From the NCBI GenBank assembly GCA_029204045.2, contig CM055072.1, forward strand, positions 8,496,854-8,560,853: a DNA stretch of 64,000 nucleotides, in the 5' to 3' direction. Below the pieces are notes generated by a model. It worked only from the letters and a program-made list of their open reading frames with translations. It was not told the origin of the DNA and did not search any database. The DNA comes from Tillandsia leiboldiana (lineage: Eukaryota; Streptophyta; Magnoliopsida; Poales; Bromeliaceae). The position numbers were made by a program, and so were the translations under genes. Within the stretch, counting starts at the first letter, position 1, and the number at the start of each line of letters is the position of its first letter. Positions 24,301-33,859 of the stretch are shown in pieces.

Positions 24301-25064
24301 TCGACACGTGGCGCGCACCCGGTCAGCGCTCGCCTGCCGCGCCCACGTGCTCGCCTGATGCGCCGCCTGGCACCCCTGCCTGGCACGGAACCCGAGGCAC
24401 ACCGGTGCACCTCCGTGGACCCAGCCTCCATGAGCCCACCAACCGCAAGATGCCACGTGTCCCGCCGGTCCATGCACCGCACCCGCCTGCTCCGTAGTCC
24501 AAGTCCACTAAACCGACCACTCCGACACTGCCACGTGTCCAGCCCCTGGTGCACGACGGCCCGTGGACCGCGCGCCTGCCCGCGCGCCCGCGCGCCTGCC
24601 CGCGCGCTGCCCGCGCCCGCGCGCTGCCCGCGGCCGCTCCGCCGCCTGCCCGAGCCCGTCCGCCGTGCTCCGCCGCTGCCCGCCGGCGGCCGGAAACACT
24701 GTTCCGGCATGAACAGTGACCGGTGCTCAAAAATAACAAGTGGGTAGTCCGTTTTAACCGTTTTCGCGCGCTGAATCCGAATTTGATGTCCATTTTGCCA
24801 AATTCCAACCCCAAAATTTGCCGATGGCATCCGGAAAGGTATTCCTTGGTCCAAACTTCGCGCTGAGTCCATTTTTAATATCCGCTTCGCGCAAAACCAC
24901 TTCTAACGATCCGACGGAGTCCATTGATCACCCACGTGATCCAGTAAGCCCGAAGTCCGCCACTTGTGTCCAATTGGTGCACAAACACCTCCAACACACA
25001 GTACAAGCTCCCCAGATGTCACCAATGACTCTACCACAGCTCTGCAGAGATCCAGGTCATCACA
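21385..25064 (-). mobile_element. 5' LTR of element 16118-25064
   Basis: 3,680 bp, TGTCACGCCCCGGGTG to ..GGTCATCACA. It includes the second hairpin of the upstream module as perfect 9 bp arms CTAGTGGGT (21859) and ACCCACTAG (21888). Two ~55 bp direct repeats around CCTCATCATCGGGCAAATA lie at 22050-22145, and two around CATCACCGGGCAATAACCG at 22219-22290. The palindromic TATA region GCCTATTAATAGGC is at 24097-24110. Confidence 0.92.
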
Positions 25065-25069
25065 AATAG

Positions 25070-25620
25070 TCACTGCGAACAGCGTGCTCTGGCAGCCTCT
25101 GTAGATAAGCTCCTCCTGCCCGGGCTCGCGAAAAGTCACGGTCCTCTCTCTGTAGTCGATGGTAGCACAATACCGCGATAGCCAATCCATACCAAGTACA
25201 ACGTCAAAATCCTGGAGCTGCTGTAGGACAAGCAAGTCTGCCAGCATGATCCATGATCCCAACTGCATCGAACAAACCCTACAGCACTCCTCTACGTGCA
25301 AAGTATGATCTGGAATCTAAACCTCTAATGCATGTGGCAATGAACCTATGTCTAGTCCATCTAAATACTCTACTAATAAAAGAGTCCAAGTTTCGAGCGC
25401 TCTCAAACTCACCCCGTGCGTCCTAAACATCGTAGCTACAGTAATAACGGACGCTCCCCTGTCGCCCGCTCCACTACAATACTGCGCCTGAATCCTCAAA
25501 ATAGTGCTCTATCTTTATGCTACTCCGCGGGCGTCCGCTCCCTATGCTTGGTGCTATAGTGCAGCACCTGAATTCCACCGCCTCTGTTAACAGCACGGTT
25601 ATACACAAATCTCGAGAAAA
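25070..25620 (-). pseudogene. pol: gypsy protease remnant (5' part of the old Pol)
   Basis: The minus strand encodes the retropepsin region of the split Pol. The active-site block reads DRGASVI where DTGAS is expected, and FDVVLGMDWLSRYCATID marks the C-terminal protease block. There is a stop after HALEV at about 25318 and others upstream. It continues in frame to 16117. Upstream Gag is not recognisable before the Cassandra edge at 25631. Confidence 0.8.
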
Positions 25621-26201
25621 TCTCAGCCACTATGATGCCCACGCTCAACCCTCTTAACCTCTTGAGTCTTGTTACCACCCAAAATGCTATAGCCGGATTA
25701 AGAAGATTAGTCCTATTTATACTTTATATATAGGACTAATGCAAATTCTAGGGGTGTTACATTCTTCCCCTCTTTAAACCCTAACGTCCATGTCACGCCC
25801 CGAGTCCGCCAATTTGTACGGTTCGGGCACGCCAACAGACCCGCCAGTCGGGTAAGACCTTTTCCTACCCGAAAGGAACGGTAACATCCATAATAACACA
25901 ACAAGTGTATGCGGAAGCTCAATATCAGAGGACTAAAAATCACTACAAATTTAAACTTTCATTCAATAACAATAGTTAAAGCGGAAATGAAAGCATACAA
26001 GAGTGAACCATACATTACTTTATTACACTTTGCATCTCTGAACTTGCAAATAAAATTATTACAATTCCTTTACATAAATTCCTCACCAAACAAGGTGTCA
26101 CGCCCCGGGGGGTTTGTTTTAGCGGAAACGGCATTTTTTTTTTTTTTTTTTTTTTTTTTTTGAAAGGTCTCTTTCTTCCCCGGTGCGTGCCCAGACCCGC
26201 C

Positions 26202-26250
26202 GCACATACAGGATCTCTCTGCAAACGGGCAGAGTCTCCCCTGTACGTGC
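26202..26250 (-). promoter_or_regulatory. Compound U5 hairpin of the intact element
   Basis: The outer arms are GCACATACAGG (26202-26212) and CCTGTACGTGC (26240-26250), 11 pairs with one wobble on the sense strand. The inner arms CTCTGC and GCAGAG lie around 26217-26234. An identical copy is at 33964-34012 in the 5' LTR. Confidence 0.6.
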
Positions 26251-27674
26251 ACGGCGTGTGGTTGAATACATCTCCCAAGCAAACATAACCATTCAATCAC
26301 AACATTCAATTTCATACAACCAGTATTCTAAATATTTAAGCGCATGGCCACTTCAACTTGAAAGGATAAATCCACGGTTTTTAAAGAGTGCCCACCCGGC
26401 ACTTAAGTTTTGAAAACGAGTTTCGAAATCAGCATAAACCCCAGGGTTTTGAAAACGGTGCCCACACGACACCCAAGTTTTGAAAGCTCATTTCGCAATC
26501 CATAAATCCACAAGGTTTTGAAATCAGTGCCCACACGACACTTAGACTTTGAAAACGGTTTTCGCAATCTTTTCTTTGTTTTTGTTTCGCTTTTCAAATG
26601 GCCAGTAGGAAATAAAGGGAAAGGTAGTGCATAAACAGATAATCAAATACCGACATCTACGTCGACCCCACGAGGGTATCGGGAACCTCACACATGCCCA
26701 CAATATAAATGAAAAGCTGAAAAGAAAAGGAAAGTATAAAATTCAGGGTCTCCAACGGTCCCGCTGTGTCCGCCCCGTCCTCACCGCCACCTACCTCTCC
26801 CCTCGCCTGGGCCCTGTCACGAAGTGGGAAGTCAGTGACTAATAAATGCCGTGCAGGGGGAATAATAAAAACAAACCGTGGCGACAACCGGAGCAACCAC
26901 CCTTTTGGGGGGGGGGGGGGAAATGGTAACCTGTATATCTGCATCCTGTAATACTCTGCCGCGTCGGTCCACTACCGACGGCCCATACCGTACCTGCAGC
27001 ACCGCGACCGCGCCGGACAACTAAACCGGCGGGTCGCTCCGCTCGCACCTCGGCGCCTCAACCCCACAGCTAATAAGGGGCCCCACTACGTCACCTCGTG
27101 GGTATACACGGGTCCTACGACCTCTTTTCCGGAAAAGTGCACCCCTCACGGTGGCCAAACCGCGGGTGCACGTGTTGCAGCCTCGAGCACAGTAACCACA
27201 ATATATGAGCAATAGTAATGCAGTAATCGCAATGTATATGAAATAGTAAAGCAGTAACCATGATGCATGAATCAGAATAAGGTAGAGGCGTGTAAACTCA
27301 TGTTGCCCTACTATTAGCATAGTCGAAGGAAAAACGGTAGCTGAAACATCAAAACACGAGACCACGTAACTATCGATGTGTAGCAATAATCCGTAGCATC
27401 TAGAAAAATGATTACTGAAGTGAACGGTAACATATAATATTAAAAAAAAATCAATGTGGTTCGATGCCAAATATCACACTCAACCCACCTGTCGCTAGTA
27501 GGCGTCAACGCTCCGCTCCCTCGCGTCCTGGTACTCCCGCGCGGCTCCTTCGCACACCTGCCGCGAGGAGAAAAGCGACGCTCAGACGCGGGTGAAGACG
27601 AGAGGCGGGCGAACCGCTCGTCGGGTTCGCGGCTCCCCGTCCGCACGCGGGCCGTGCGCGTGCTCAGCTCCGTA

Positions 27675-28130
27675 CGGGCAACCCCACGCGTGGGGTTGAG
27701 CGCGCGTCCGGCCCCGTGCGGGTCACCCCGCACGCGGGGCTGGGCGCCGCCCAGCCCTGCGGCCTACCCCGCACGCGGGGCTGGGCGCCGCCCAGCCCTG
27801 CGGCCTACCCCGCACGCGGGCTGGGCGTGCCGCCCGGCCCCGTGCGGGTCACCCCGCACGCGGGTCTGGGCGTCGCCCAGCCCCGTGCGGGTCACCCCGC
27901 ACGCGGGTCTGGGCGTCGCCCAGCCCCGTGCGGGTCACCCCGCACGCGGCTGGGCGTGCGCCCGGCCCCGTGCGGGCCATCCCGCACGCGGGGGCTGGGC
28001 GCCGCCCGGCCCCGTGCGGGTCATCCCGCACGCGGCTGGGCGTGCGCCTGGCCCCGTGCGGGTCATCCCGCACGCGGGGGGGGGGGGGGGGGGGGGGGGC
28101 TGGGCGCCGCCTAGCCCGTGCGGGTCGCAT
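27675..28130. repeat. Array of G+C-rich palindromic units in the LTR
   Basis: About eleven units centred on GTGCGGGTCACCCCGCAC (or GGCCTACCCC and GGTCATCCC variants), each followed by GCGGG.CTGGGCG. The spacing is about 40-47 bp, and each unit can fold on itself. The array ends in a run of 24 G. The 5' LTR copy (35437-35885) has the same units but 18 G. Confidence 0.8.
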
Positions 28131-28879
28131 GAGGGCGCCGGATGGGGGGGGGGTTTCTTCGCACGTGCAGCGGATTCCGGGAAATCCGCCGCCTGTGCCT
28201 CACCCCTTCCGGTCAAGATGATCAAGAACTCAACACGAGGAAAAGAAACTAAATTCCCGTCTCACCTTGATGAGGACGACGAAGGTTTGGGAAGAGGGGA
28301 TCGTCCGTTCTCGTAGGTCCGGTGTGGTGGTGGTGGGGATGCGGCGTTCTCCCCTCTCCTCGACCGTCTTCGCTCGGGTCGTGCGTGCCAAAGGGGTAGC
28401 AGACTGAGAAGGGGTTCCCAACCCTCATCTCTCAAACCCCCAATTAATTAGCTGTTTTGGTACGATCGAGCCCAACCCGCGTCCAACTCCAAATGCTAAC
28501 CTAGCCCCAAATTAACCCGGATAGATAGAACGAAATAAATTAAATTAATTTATGTCGGATCCCGAAAATTTACAGAAAATTAGACTGAGCCGGTGCGAAA
28601 GAATTAACTAGCTTGAATCAAAAAATATCGTTAAATCCGGGTCTGGTTTACCTCAAAAGGGACGTGCCGGACACCCGAACCGCAGCAACTTCGAAAATTT
28701 ATTCCGGGAGCTTCCGGGGTCGGAAATCCGATCCGATCGCGCCGCCGGCCTCCGCTTCGCGAGCTTTATTCTCAAAAAAATGCCCGCGAGCCCCCGACGG
28801 CCTGCCCAGAATGACAAAAGAAAATCAAACCCCCGGACCCCTTTGCCTAAAGGCGGTTCGAAAACCCGCGGCTATTACA

Positions 28880-28893
28880 CCACTCACCTCTAA
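28880..28893 (-). promoter_or_regulatory. Polypurine tract of the intact element
   Basis: The minus strand reads TTAGAGGTGAGTGG directly before the 3' LTR; the run is less pure than in the related elements (19022, 59502). Confidence 0.65.
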
Positions 28894-28915
28894 CAACGAG
28901 TTTCGTCCTCGAAAC

Positions 28916-31900
28916 TCAAACCCGGATAGGAGTGAAAAGGTCGGGGTAGCACTCCCTCATCTTGGATTCCAGTTCCCAAGTGGCTTCTCGCTCTTCATGG
29001 TTGCTCCAATGTACTTTCACGTAGGGGATAGCCCGATTTCGTAGTGATTTTGTTTCCCTTGCCAGGATCTTCACTGGGGTTTCTTCGAAGCTCAGGTCCT
29101 CCTTAAGTTCGAGTGCAGAGGTGTCCAGGACATGTGATGGGTCGGGGAGATATTTCCGAAGCATTGATACGTGGAACACATCGTGGACTCGGTCGAGGTT
29201 TGGTGGTAGGGCGAGGCGGTAAGCTACTGGGCCGATACGCTCTAGAATCTCAAATGGCCCCACAAACCGTGGGCTTAGCTTGCCCCTTAGCCCGAAACGC
29301 CTGATTCCTCTGGATGGCGAGACCCGCAAAAACACATGTTCCCCCACTTGAAACTCCAAGTCCCGGCGCCTCTGGTCTGCGTAACTCTTCTGTCGACTCT
29401 GGGCGGTCAGCAAGCGCTGTCTGATAAGGCGCACTTTCTCTTCAGTTTCTTCCACTAAGTCGGGTCCCAAAAGTTTCCGCTCTCCCAAGTCGTCCCAGCA
29501 GATCGGGGATCGGCAGCGCCTTCCATACAGTGCTTCGTAGGGCGCCATCTGAATGCTGGCCTGGTAGCTGTTGTTGTAGGCAAATTCCACGAGAGGTAGG
29601 TAGCGTGACCAACCGATTCCCCAATCAAGCACACAGGCGCGAAGCAGGTCTTCTAGGGTTTGTATCGTGCGCTCTGACTGTCCGTCCGTCTGAGGGTGGA
29701 AGGCGGTGCTGAAATGTAATCTGGTCCCCATGGCCTGCTGGAGACTTTGCCAAAACTTCGAGACAAAGCGCGTGTCTCTGTCCGAGGTGATCGATGCCGG
29801 TACCCCATGTAGTCTCACGATCTCGCTGATGTAGACTTGAGCTAGCCGTTCGCGGGTCCAAGTGGTGTGAATTGGTAGGAAGTGTGCTGACTTGGTTAAC
29901 CGGTCAACTACAACCCAGATCGCGTCGTGGCCCTGTTGTGAACGTGGGAATCCAGTGACAAAATCCATGGTGATCTGGTCCCATTTCCACTCTGGTACCG
30001 GTAAGGGCTGTAGCTTCCCTGCTGGTCGCTGGTGTTCGGCCTTTATCTGTTGACATACTAGGCAGTGGGCTACGTATCGCGTCACGTCTTCTTTTAACTT
30101 AGGCCACCAGAACGTCTGTTTGAGGTCCCTGTACATCTTCGTGCCCCCCGGGTGTGCCGCATAAGGGGCTCGATGTGCCTCCGCTAAGATTTCATTCTTC
30201 AACTCTGGTGAATCCGGCACACAGACCCGCCCGCGGAAACATAGGGTGCCGTCGTCTTTCACCGCAAAGTCAATCTCTTGACCCTGGGGAATCTTGTCTC
30301 GTAAGCGCTGTAGGTGCAGGTCGGTCTGCTGTCCCTCCTGGATCTTCTCGAATAGCGTCGGCTTGACCACCAAGGCTAGGAGTTGCAGAACTGTGCCCGC
30401 AGGCGCCACCTCCAACTGCATTCGCGCGAACTCCGCGATCAGGTGGTCCTGCTTTGTCAGCGCGCTCTCCGACGCCCCGTCCCGATGCCCTTTTCTGCTC
30501 AGTGCGTCTGCCACCACATTTGCCTTCCCGGGGTGATATTGGATCGTCAAGTCGTAATCCTTCAGCAACTCGAGCCACCGTCTCTGCCGCAAGTTTAACT
30601 CTTTTTGGGTAAAGATGTACTTAAGACTTTGATGATCTGAGAAAACGTTGCAGTGGACTCCGAAGAGGTAATGCCTCCACAGTTTCAAAACGAAGACCAC
30701 GGCGGCCAATTCCAAGTCGTGTATCGGGTAGTTCCTTTCGTAGTCCTTCAGCTGCCTGGACGCGTAGGCGATCACCTTCCCCTGTTGCATCAGAACACCT
30801 CCAAGACCGATCCTTGACGCGTCGCAGTACACTTCATAATCCTCTCCGGGCGTCGGCAGCACCAGTATTGGTGCCTTAGTTAATCTCTTCTTGAGTTCCT
30901 CAAAACTCTCCTGGCACTTGGCCGTCCATATGAACTTCTCGCCTTTTCTGGTCAATCGGTTTAAAGGGGTAGCGATCTTTGCGAAACCCTCAACGAAACG
31001 CCGGTAGTATCCTGCCAGCCCTAGAAAACTTCGTACTTCTGTCACCGACGTCGGCGGCCGCCAGTCTACCACTGCTTCTACCTTTTTGGGGTCCACAGCG
31101 ATCCCCTGTGCCGAGATCACATGCCCTAGGAAGCCAACTTCCCGCAGCCAGAATTCACACTTCTTGAGTTTAGCGAACAGCTTCTGCTCTCTGAGGGTTT
31201 GCAGGATCGTCCGTAGATGGTCCTCGTGCTCCTCGTCGGTAGTGGAGTAAATCAGGATGTCGTCGATGAAGACTACCACGAACCGATCCAAGAAGGGTCT
31301 GAAGATCCGGTTCATCATGTCCATGAAAACAGCGGGGGCGTTCGTAAGCCCGAAAGGCATCACCGTGAACTCGTAGTGGCCGTATCGAGTCCGGAAGGCG
31401 GTCTTGGGGATATCTTCATTTCGAACTCGGAGTTGATGATAGCCCGACTGTAGGTCAATTTTGGAGAAGACCGTCGCTCCCCGTAACTGATCGAAGAGGT
31501 CGTCGATTCTGGGTAGGGGGTACTTATTCTTCACCGTGACTTTGTTTATCCCTCTGTAGTCAATGCAGAGCCGCAGGCTTCCATCTTTCTTCCGTACAAA
31601 GAGTACCGGTGCGCCCCAGGGTGACACACTCGGTCGGATGAACCCTTTGTCCAAGAGATCTTCCAGTTGTGCCTTAAGCTCCTTCAGCTCCGCGAAGGCC
31701 ATTCGGTAAGGGGCCTTCGTAATAGGCTGCGTGCCTGGCAGCAGCTCAATAGGGAACTCCACCTCCCTCTCCGGAGGCATCCCCGGCAACTCCGCGGGGA
31801 AAACGTCAGGATAGTCCCTCACCACTGGGATATCTGCAAGTGTCGTCGAGGGTCGAGTAGCCAAATCCACCGATGCTAGATAGGCCACGCACCCCCCCTC

Positions 31901-33655
31901 AACCAGTCTTCTGGCCCGTGCCGCTGAAATAACCGCCGGGAAGGAGATGCTCTTGCCCATTATGTACACATGTTCGGGGAAGCCCGGTTCTTGCAGCCGC
32001 AGTTGTCGCTTGTCGCAATCAATGAGTGCCTGGTACCTTGTGAGCCAGTCCATGCCCAACACCACGTCGTACTCCTTCAAAGGGATCACCGCCAAGTCCC
32101 AAGGGCAGACCAACCGTCCCAACATAATCGGGCAGGCGGCCACCAAACTGGTCGCCTCCAGAGTCCCTCCCGCCGTTTGCACCGTCAAGGGGGCTTGGAG
32201 GGGTGTCTCCTCGAGGTTATGCATGAAAACGAACTCACGAGAAATGAACGAGTGCGTTGCTCCGGTATCGAAAAGAGTTCTAGCACGGGAATTCAAAACG
32301 GAAGTAGTACCTGCAAGAGCGTCCTCCGGTAGATCAGTCCCTTGGCGGGTCATTGAGAAAACCCTCCCGCCTGGTTGTGGTTGCCGGTCCTCCTCACGCC
32401 GTGGTGCGGGGGGTCTGGAAGCCGACGCCATAGGAGCTTTTCCCCGCCCTGAGTGCTGTGGCCTGGGCGTAGGTGCTCCCATGGGCGCCGATCCCCCGCC
32501 TAAGGGGCAGTTGCGGCGGAAGTGCCCCCGTTTGCCGCACCTGAAACAATGGTCGTCTCTTTGGGGGCACTCTCCCGTCAGGTGTCCTCCCCCGCATATG
32601 ACACAAGGCCTATTCCACGGCCTCGGCCCTCCTGTTGGCGGTCTCCATCTTTTGGGGGGTCGGCTCCCGCTGGAAGAACCCTCCCCCCAGCCTTGCTGGT
32701 GTCGCTTCTGATCCCTTAGCCGCGCCGCGTTCTCCCTTCTGGCACGGGTCACAGCGAAACCCCGCTCCACCGTGGTGGCCTTGTCGACCACTCCCTGAAA
32801 GGTATGCAGGCCAGCCGCGTTCACCACCTCGAAGATGTCGCTTCGCAGGCCATCGACGAAGAGTTGTGCCTTGTGAGCCTCGTCCCGTGCGACGAACGGG
32901 ACGCAATTTACTAGTCGGACGAATTCCCGTTGATATTCCATGACCGTCCGGTCCCCTTGTTGTATGTGGTTTAGGTCATCCTCCAACTTTTTCTTGACGC
33001 TGCTGGTGAAGAAGGCCTCGAACAGCTCCTTCTTGAAAGTTGTCCAGGACGGAAGAGCGGTACCCTTAGCAGGATCGGGGCGTATCGTCTTCCACCACAA
33101 GCGGGCATTCCCTTCCAAGCAATGGACGGCTAGGGGAACCCGCTCGTGATCCTCCATAAGTAAGTCTTCAAAGAGTTTCTCCATTGACCCCACCCAGTTC
33201 TCCACGACCCACGGATCTGTCGTGTCCCCTTCGAACGTGGGCGGGTCGTGCTTCTTAAAGTCCTTCAAGTTGGCCCGCACTCGATCCCGTTCGGTCATCA
33301 CAACCCCCCCTCCACTCGTGGCGGCGGCAGCCGCGATAGGGGTAGGCGTGACCACCGTTTCCTCCAGAATAACCCGGCTAGTTGTCCCTGGCGCCGGCCC
33401 CGTAGTCGCCGCTGGTGGTGGTGCTGTCGGCGGTGCCGCGGCCGGTGCTGTCGGCCCCGGCGGAGGGACCGGGGCGGCCGTCCCAGGTGCGGCCTGCTGC
33501 TGCGTCATCTGGCGTACGTGATCGGTGAGGGTAGCCAATTGCCCCGCCATTTCCCGCAATTGTTGCCGCAGGAGTTGGTTCTCCGCGGCCGTCGACGTTG
33601 TCGCATCCGCCTCGGCGTCCCCCGCCGATGACCTTGTACGGGCCATATCTGTCAC
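28916..33655 (-). CDS. gag-pol: Gag-Pol polyprotein of the intact gypsy chromovirus
   Basis: 1579 residues with no stop or frameshift. Gag domain ~145-315 (RLWWKT, WTTFKKELFEAFF, YQREFVRL), with a Pro/Ala-rich linker before it. Two zinc knuckles: C351-C354-H358-C363 and C370-C373-H378-C383. Protease DTGA at 463-466. RT ~615-830 with D734 (SKIDLQSGYH) and FIDD 796-799. RNase H ~935-1055 with D945, E982, D1007 and D1050. Integrase zinc finger H1161/H1168/C1198/C1201 and catalytic D1231, D1292, E1328 (35 residues between the last two). GPF motif 1466-1468. The C-terminus ~1544-1575 (IPYVKVHW, EATWELE, YPDLF) is chromodomain-like and probably directs integration to heterochromatin. Met at 33655 is the first in frame; Met4 is an alternative start. 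All catalytic residues that I could check are present, so the enzymes look functional. Proteolytic processing by its own protease is expected. Confidence 0.96.
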   Translation of the reverse strand: MTDMARTRSSAGDAEADATTSTAAENQLLRQQLREMAGQLATLTDHVRQMTQQQAAPGTAAPVPPPGPTAPAAAPPTAPPPAATTGPAPGTTSRVILEETVVTPTPIAAAAATSGGGVVMTERDRVRANLKDFKKHDPPTFEGDTTDPWVVENWVGSMEKLFEDLLMEDHERVPLAVHCLEGNARLWWKTIRPDPAKGTALPSWTTFKKELFEAFFTSSVKKKLEDDLNHIQQGDRTVMEYQREFVRLVNCVPFVARDEAHKAQLFVDGLRSDIFEVVNAAGLHTFQGVVDKATTVERGFAVTRARRENAARLRDQKRHQQGWGEGSSSGSRPPKRWRPPTGGPRPWNRPCVICGGGHLTGECPQRDDHCFRCGKRGHFRRNCPLGGGSAPMGAPTPRPQHSGRGKAPMASASRPPAPRREEDRQPQPGGRVFSMTRQGTDLPEDALAGTTSVLNSRARTLFDTGATHSFISREFVFMHNLEETPLQAPLTVQTAGGTLEATSLVAACPIMLGRLVCPWDLAVIPLKEYDVVLGMDWLTRYQALIDCDKRQLRLQEPGFPEHVYIMGKSISFPAVISAARARRLVEGGCVAYLASVDLATRPSTTLADIPVVRDYPDVFPAELPGMPPEREVEFPIELLPGTQPITKAPYRMAFAELKELKAQLEDLLDKGFIRPSVSPWGAPVLFVRKKDGSLRLCIDYRGINKVTVKNKYPLPRIDDLFDQLRGATVFSKIDLQSGYHQLRVRNEDIPKTAFRTRYGHYEFTVMPFGLTNAPAVFMDMMNRIFRPFLDRFVVVFIDDILIYSTTDEEHEDHLRTILQTLREQKLFAKLKKCEFWLREVGFLGHVISAQGIAVDPKKVEAVVDWRPPTSVTEVRSFLGLAGYYRRFVEGFAKIATPLNRLTRKGEKFIWTAKCQESFEELKKRLTKAPILVLPTPGEDYEVYCDASRIGLGGVLMQQGKVIAYASRQLKDYERNYPIHDLELAAVVFVLKLWRHYLFGVHCNVFSDHQSLKYIFTQKELNLRQRRWLELLKDYDLTIQYHPGKANVVADALSRKGHRDGASESALTKQDHLIAEFARMQLEVAPAGTVLQLLALVVKPTLFEKIQEGQQTDLHLQRLRDKIPQGQEIDFAVKDDGTLCFRGRVCVPDSPELKNEILAEAHRAPYAAHPGGTKMYRDLKQTFWWPKLKEDVTRYVAHCLVCQQIKAEHQRPAGKLQPLPVPEWKWDQITMDFVTGFPRSQQGHDAIWVVVDRLTKSAHFLPIHTTWTRERLAQVYISEIVRLHGVPASITSDRDTRFVSKFWQSLQQAMGTRLHFSTAFHPQTDGQSERTIQTLEDLLRACVLDWGIGWSRYLPLVEFAYNNSYQASIQMAPYEALYGRRCRSPICWDDLGERKLLGPDLVEETEEKVRLIRQRLLTAQSRQKSYADQRRRDLEFQVGEHVFLRVSPSRGIRRFGLRGKLSPRFVGPFEILERIGPVAYRLALPPNLDRVHDVFHVSMLRKYLPDPSHVLDTSALELKEDLSFEETPVKILARETKSLRNRAIPYVKVHWSNHEEREATWELESKMRECYPDLFTPIRV

Positions 33656-33838
33656 TCACAAGAAGGTCAAAATTAGACAGTAACTACAACCAGTGTACCC
33701 TTTTATGCGAGGAAAGATTCAAACTCCCGCCCCCCGTTCACTCACGTTCTAAAATCCTATGCCCCACCCATTTCATTTATTCGTAGGTATGTGAGGCATT
33801 CCCACGGATGTCGGCACTAGCTGTTGTGATTGAATGAA

Positions 33839-33851
33839 GGCTCTGATACCA
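33839..33851 (-). promoter_or_regulatory. Primer-binding site, initiator tRNA-Met
   Basis: Minus strand TGGTATCAGAGCC, 8 bp inside the 5' LTR edge at 33860. A leader of about 180 bp separates it from the Gag-Pol start. Confidence 0.9.
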
Positions 33852-33859
33852 TCTTAATC

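Larger units (their letters stand above)
16118..25064 (-). mobile_element. Two-LTR gypsy element with eroded interior
   Basis: It is inserted in Pol with duplication AATAG at 16113-16117 and 25065-25069; the host protein frame resumes across it (AVTISSARARR). The 3' LTR is 16118-19021 and the 5' LTR 21385-25064. The polypurine tract and primer-binding site sit in the expected places for a minus-strand element. The interior (2.36 kb) keeps only colinear scraps of protease, RT and integrase. The LTRs differ by about 1-2% by eye outside two large length differences. Confidence 0.93.
26096..28879 (-). mobile_element. 3' LTR of the intact element
   Basis: 2,784 bp. In plus-strand order it holds: T28 run at 26134-26161; compound U5 hairpin 26202-26250; three ~68 bp repeats with GTGCCCAC.CGgCAC and TTTTGAAAACG (26388-26570); G14 run at 26907-26920; a G+C-rich hairpin array (27675-28130); G24 run at about 28076-28099; and an A+T-rich stretch that begins the sense LTR (28440-28600). 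No clear TATA box was identified. Confidence 0.96.

Noticed and set aside
16118..25064. Two solo LTRs instead of one element
   Set aside because: A single outer duplication AATAG, a primer-binding site and polypurine tract in the right places, and colinear Pol remnants between the LTRs show one element.
27456..28316. Pro/Arg-rich frames of 130-286 codons in the LTR G+C array (also 11116-11942, 18040-18771, 43868-44669 and 49050-50050)
   Set aside because: Compositional frames: open on several strands at once, made of repeats, and altered by G-run length between the two LTRs.
33839..33851. tRNA gene fragment from the tRNA-like CTCTGATACCA
   Set aside because: Only the 3' tail complement is present and always next to an LTR, so these are primer-binding sites.
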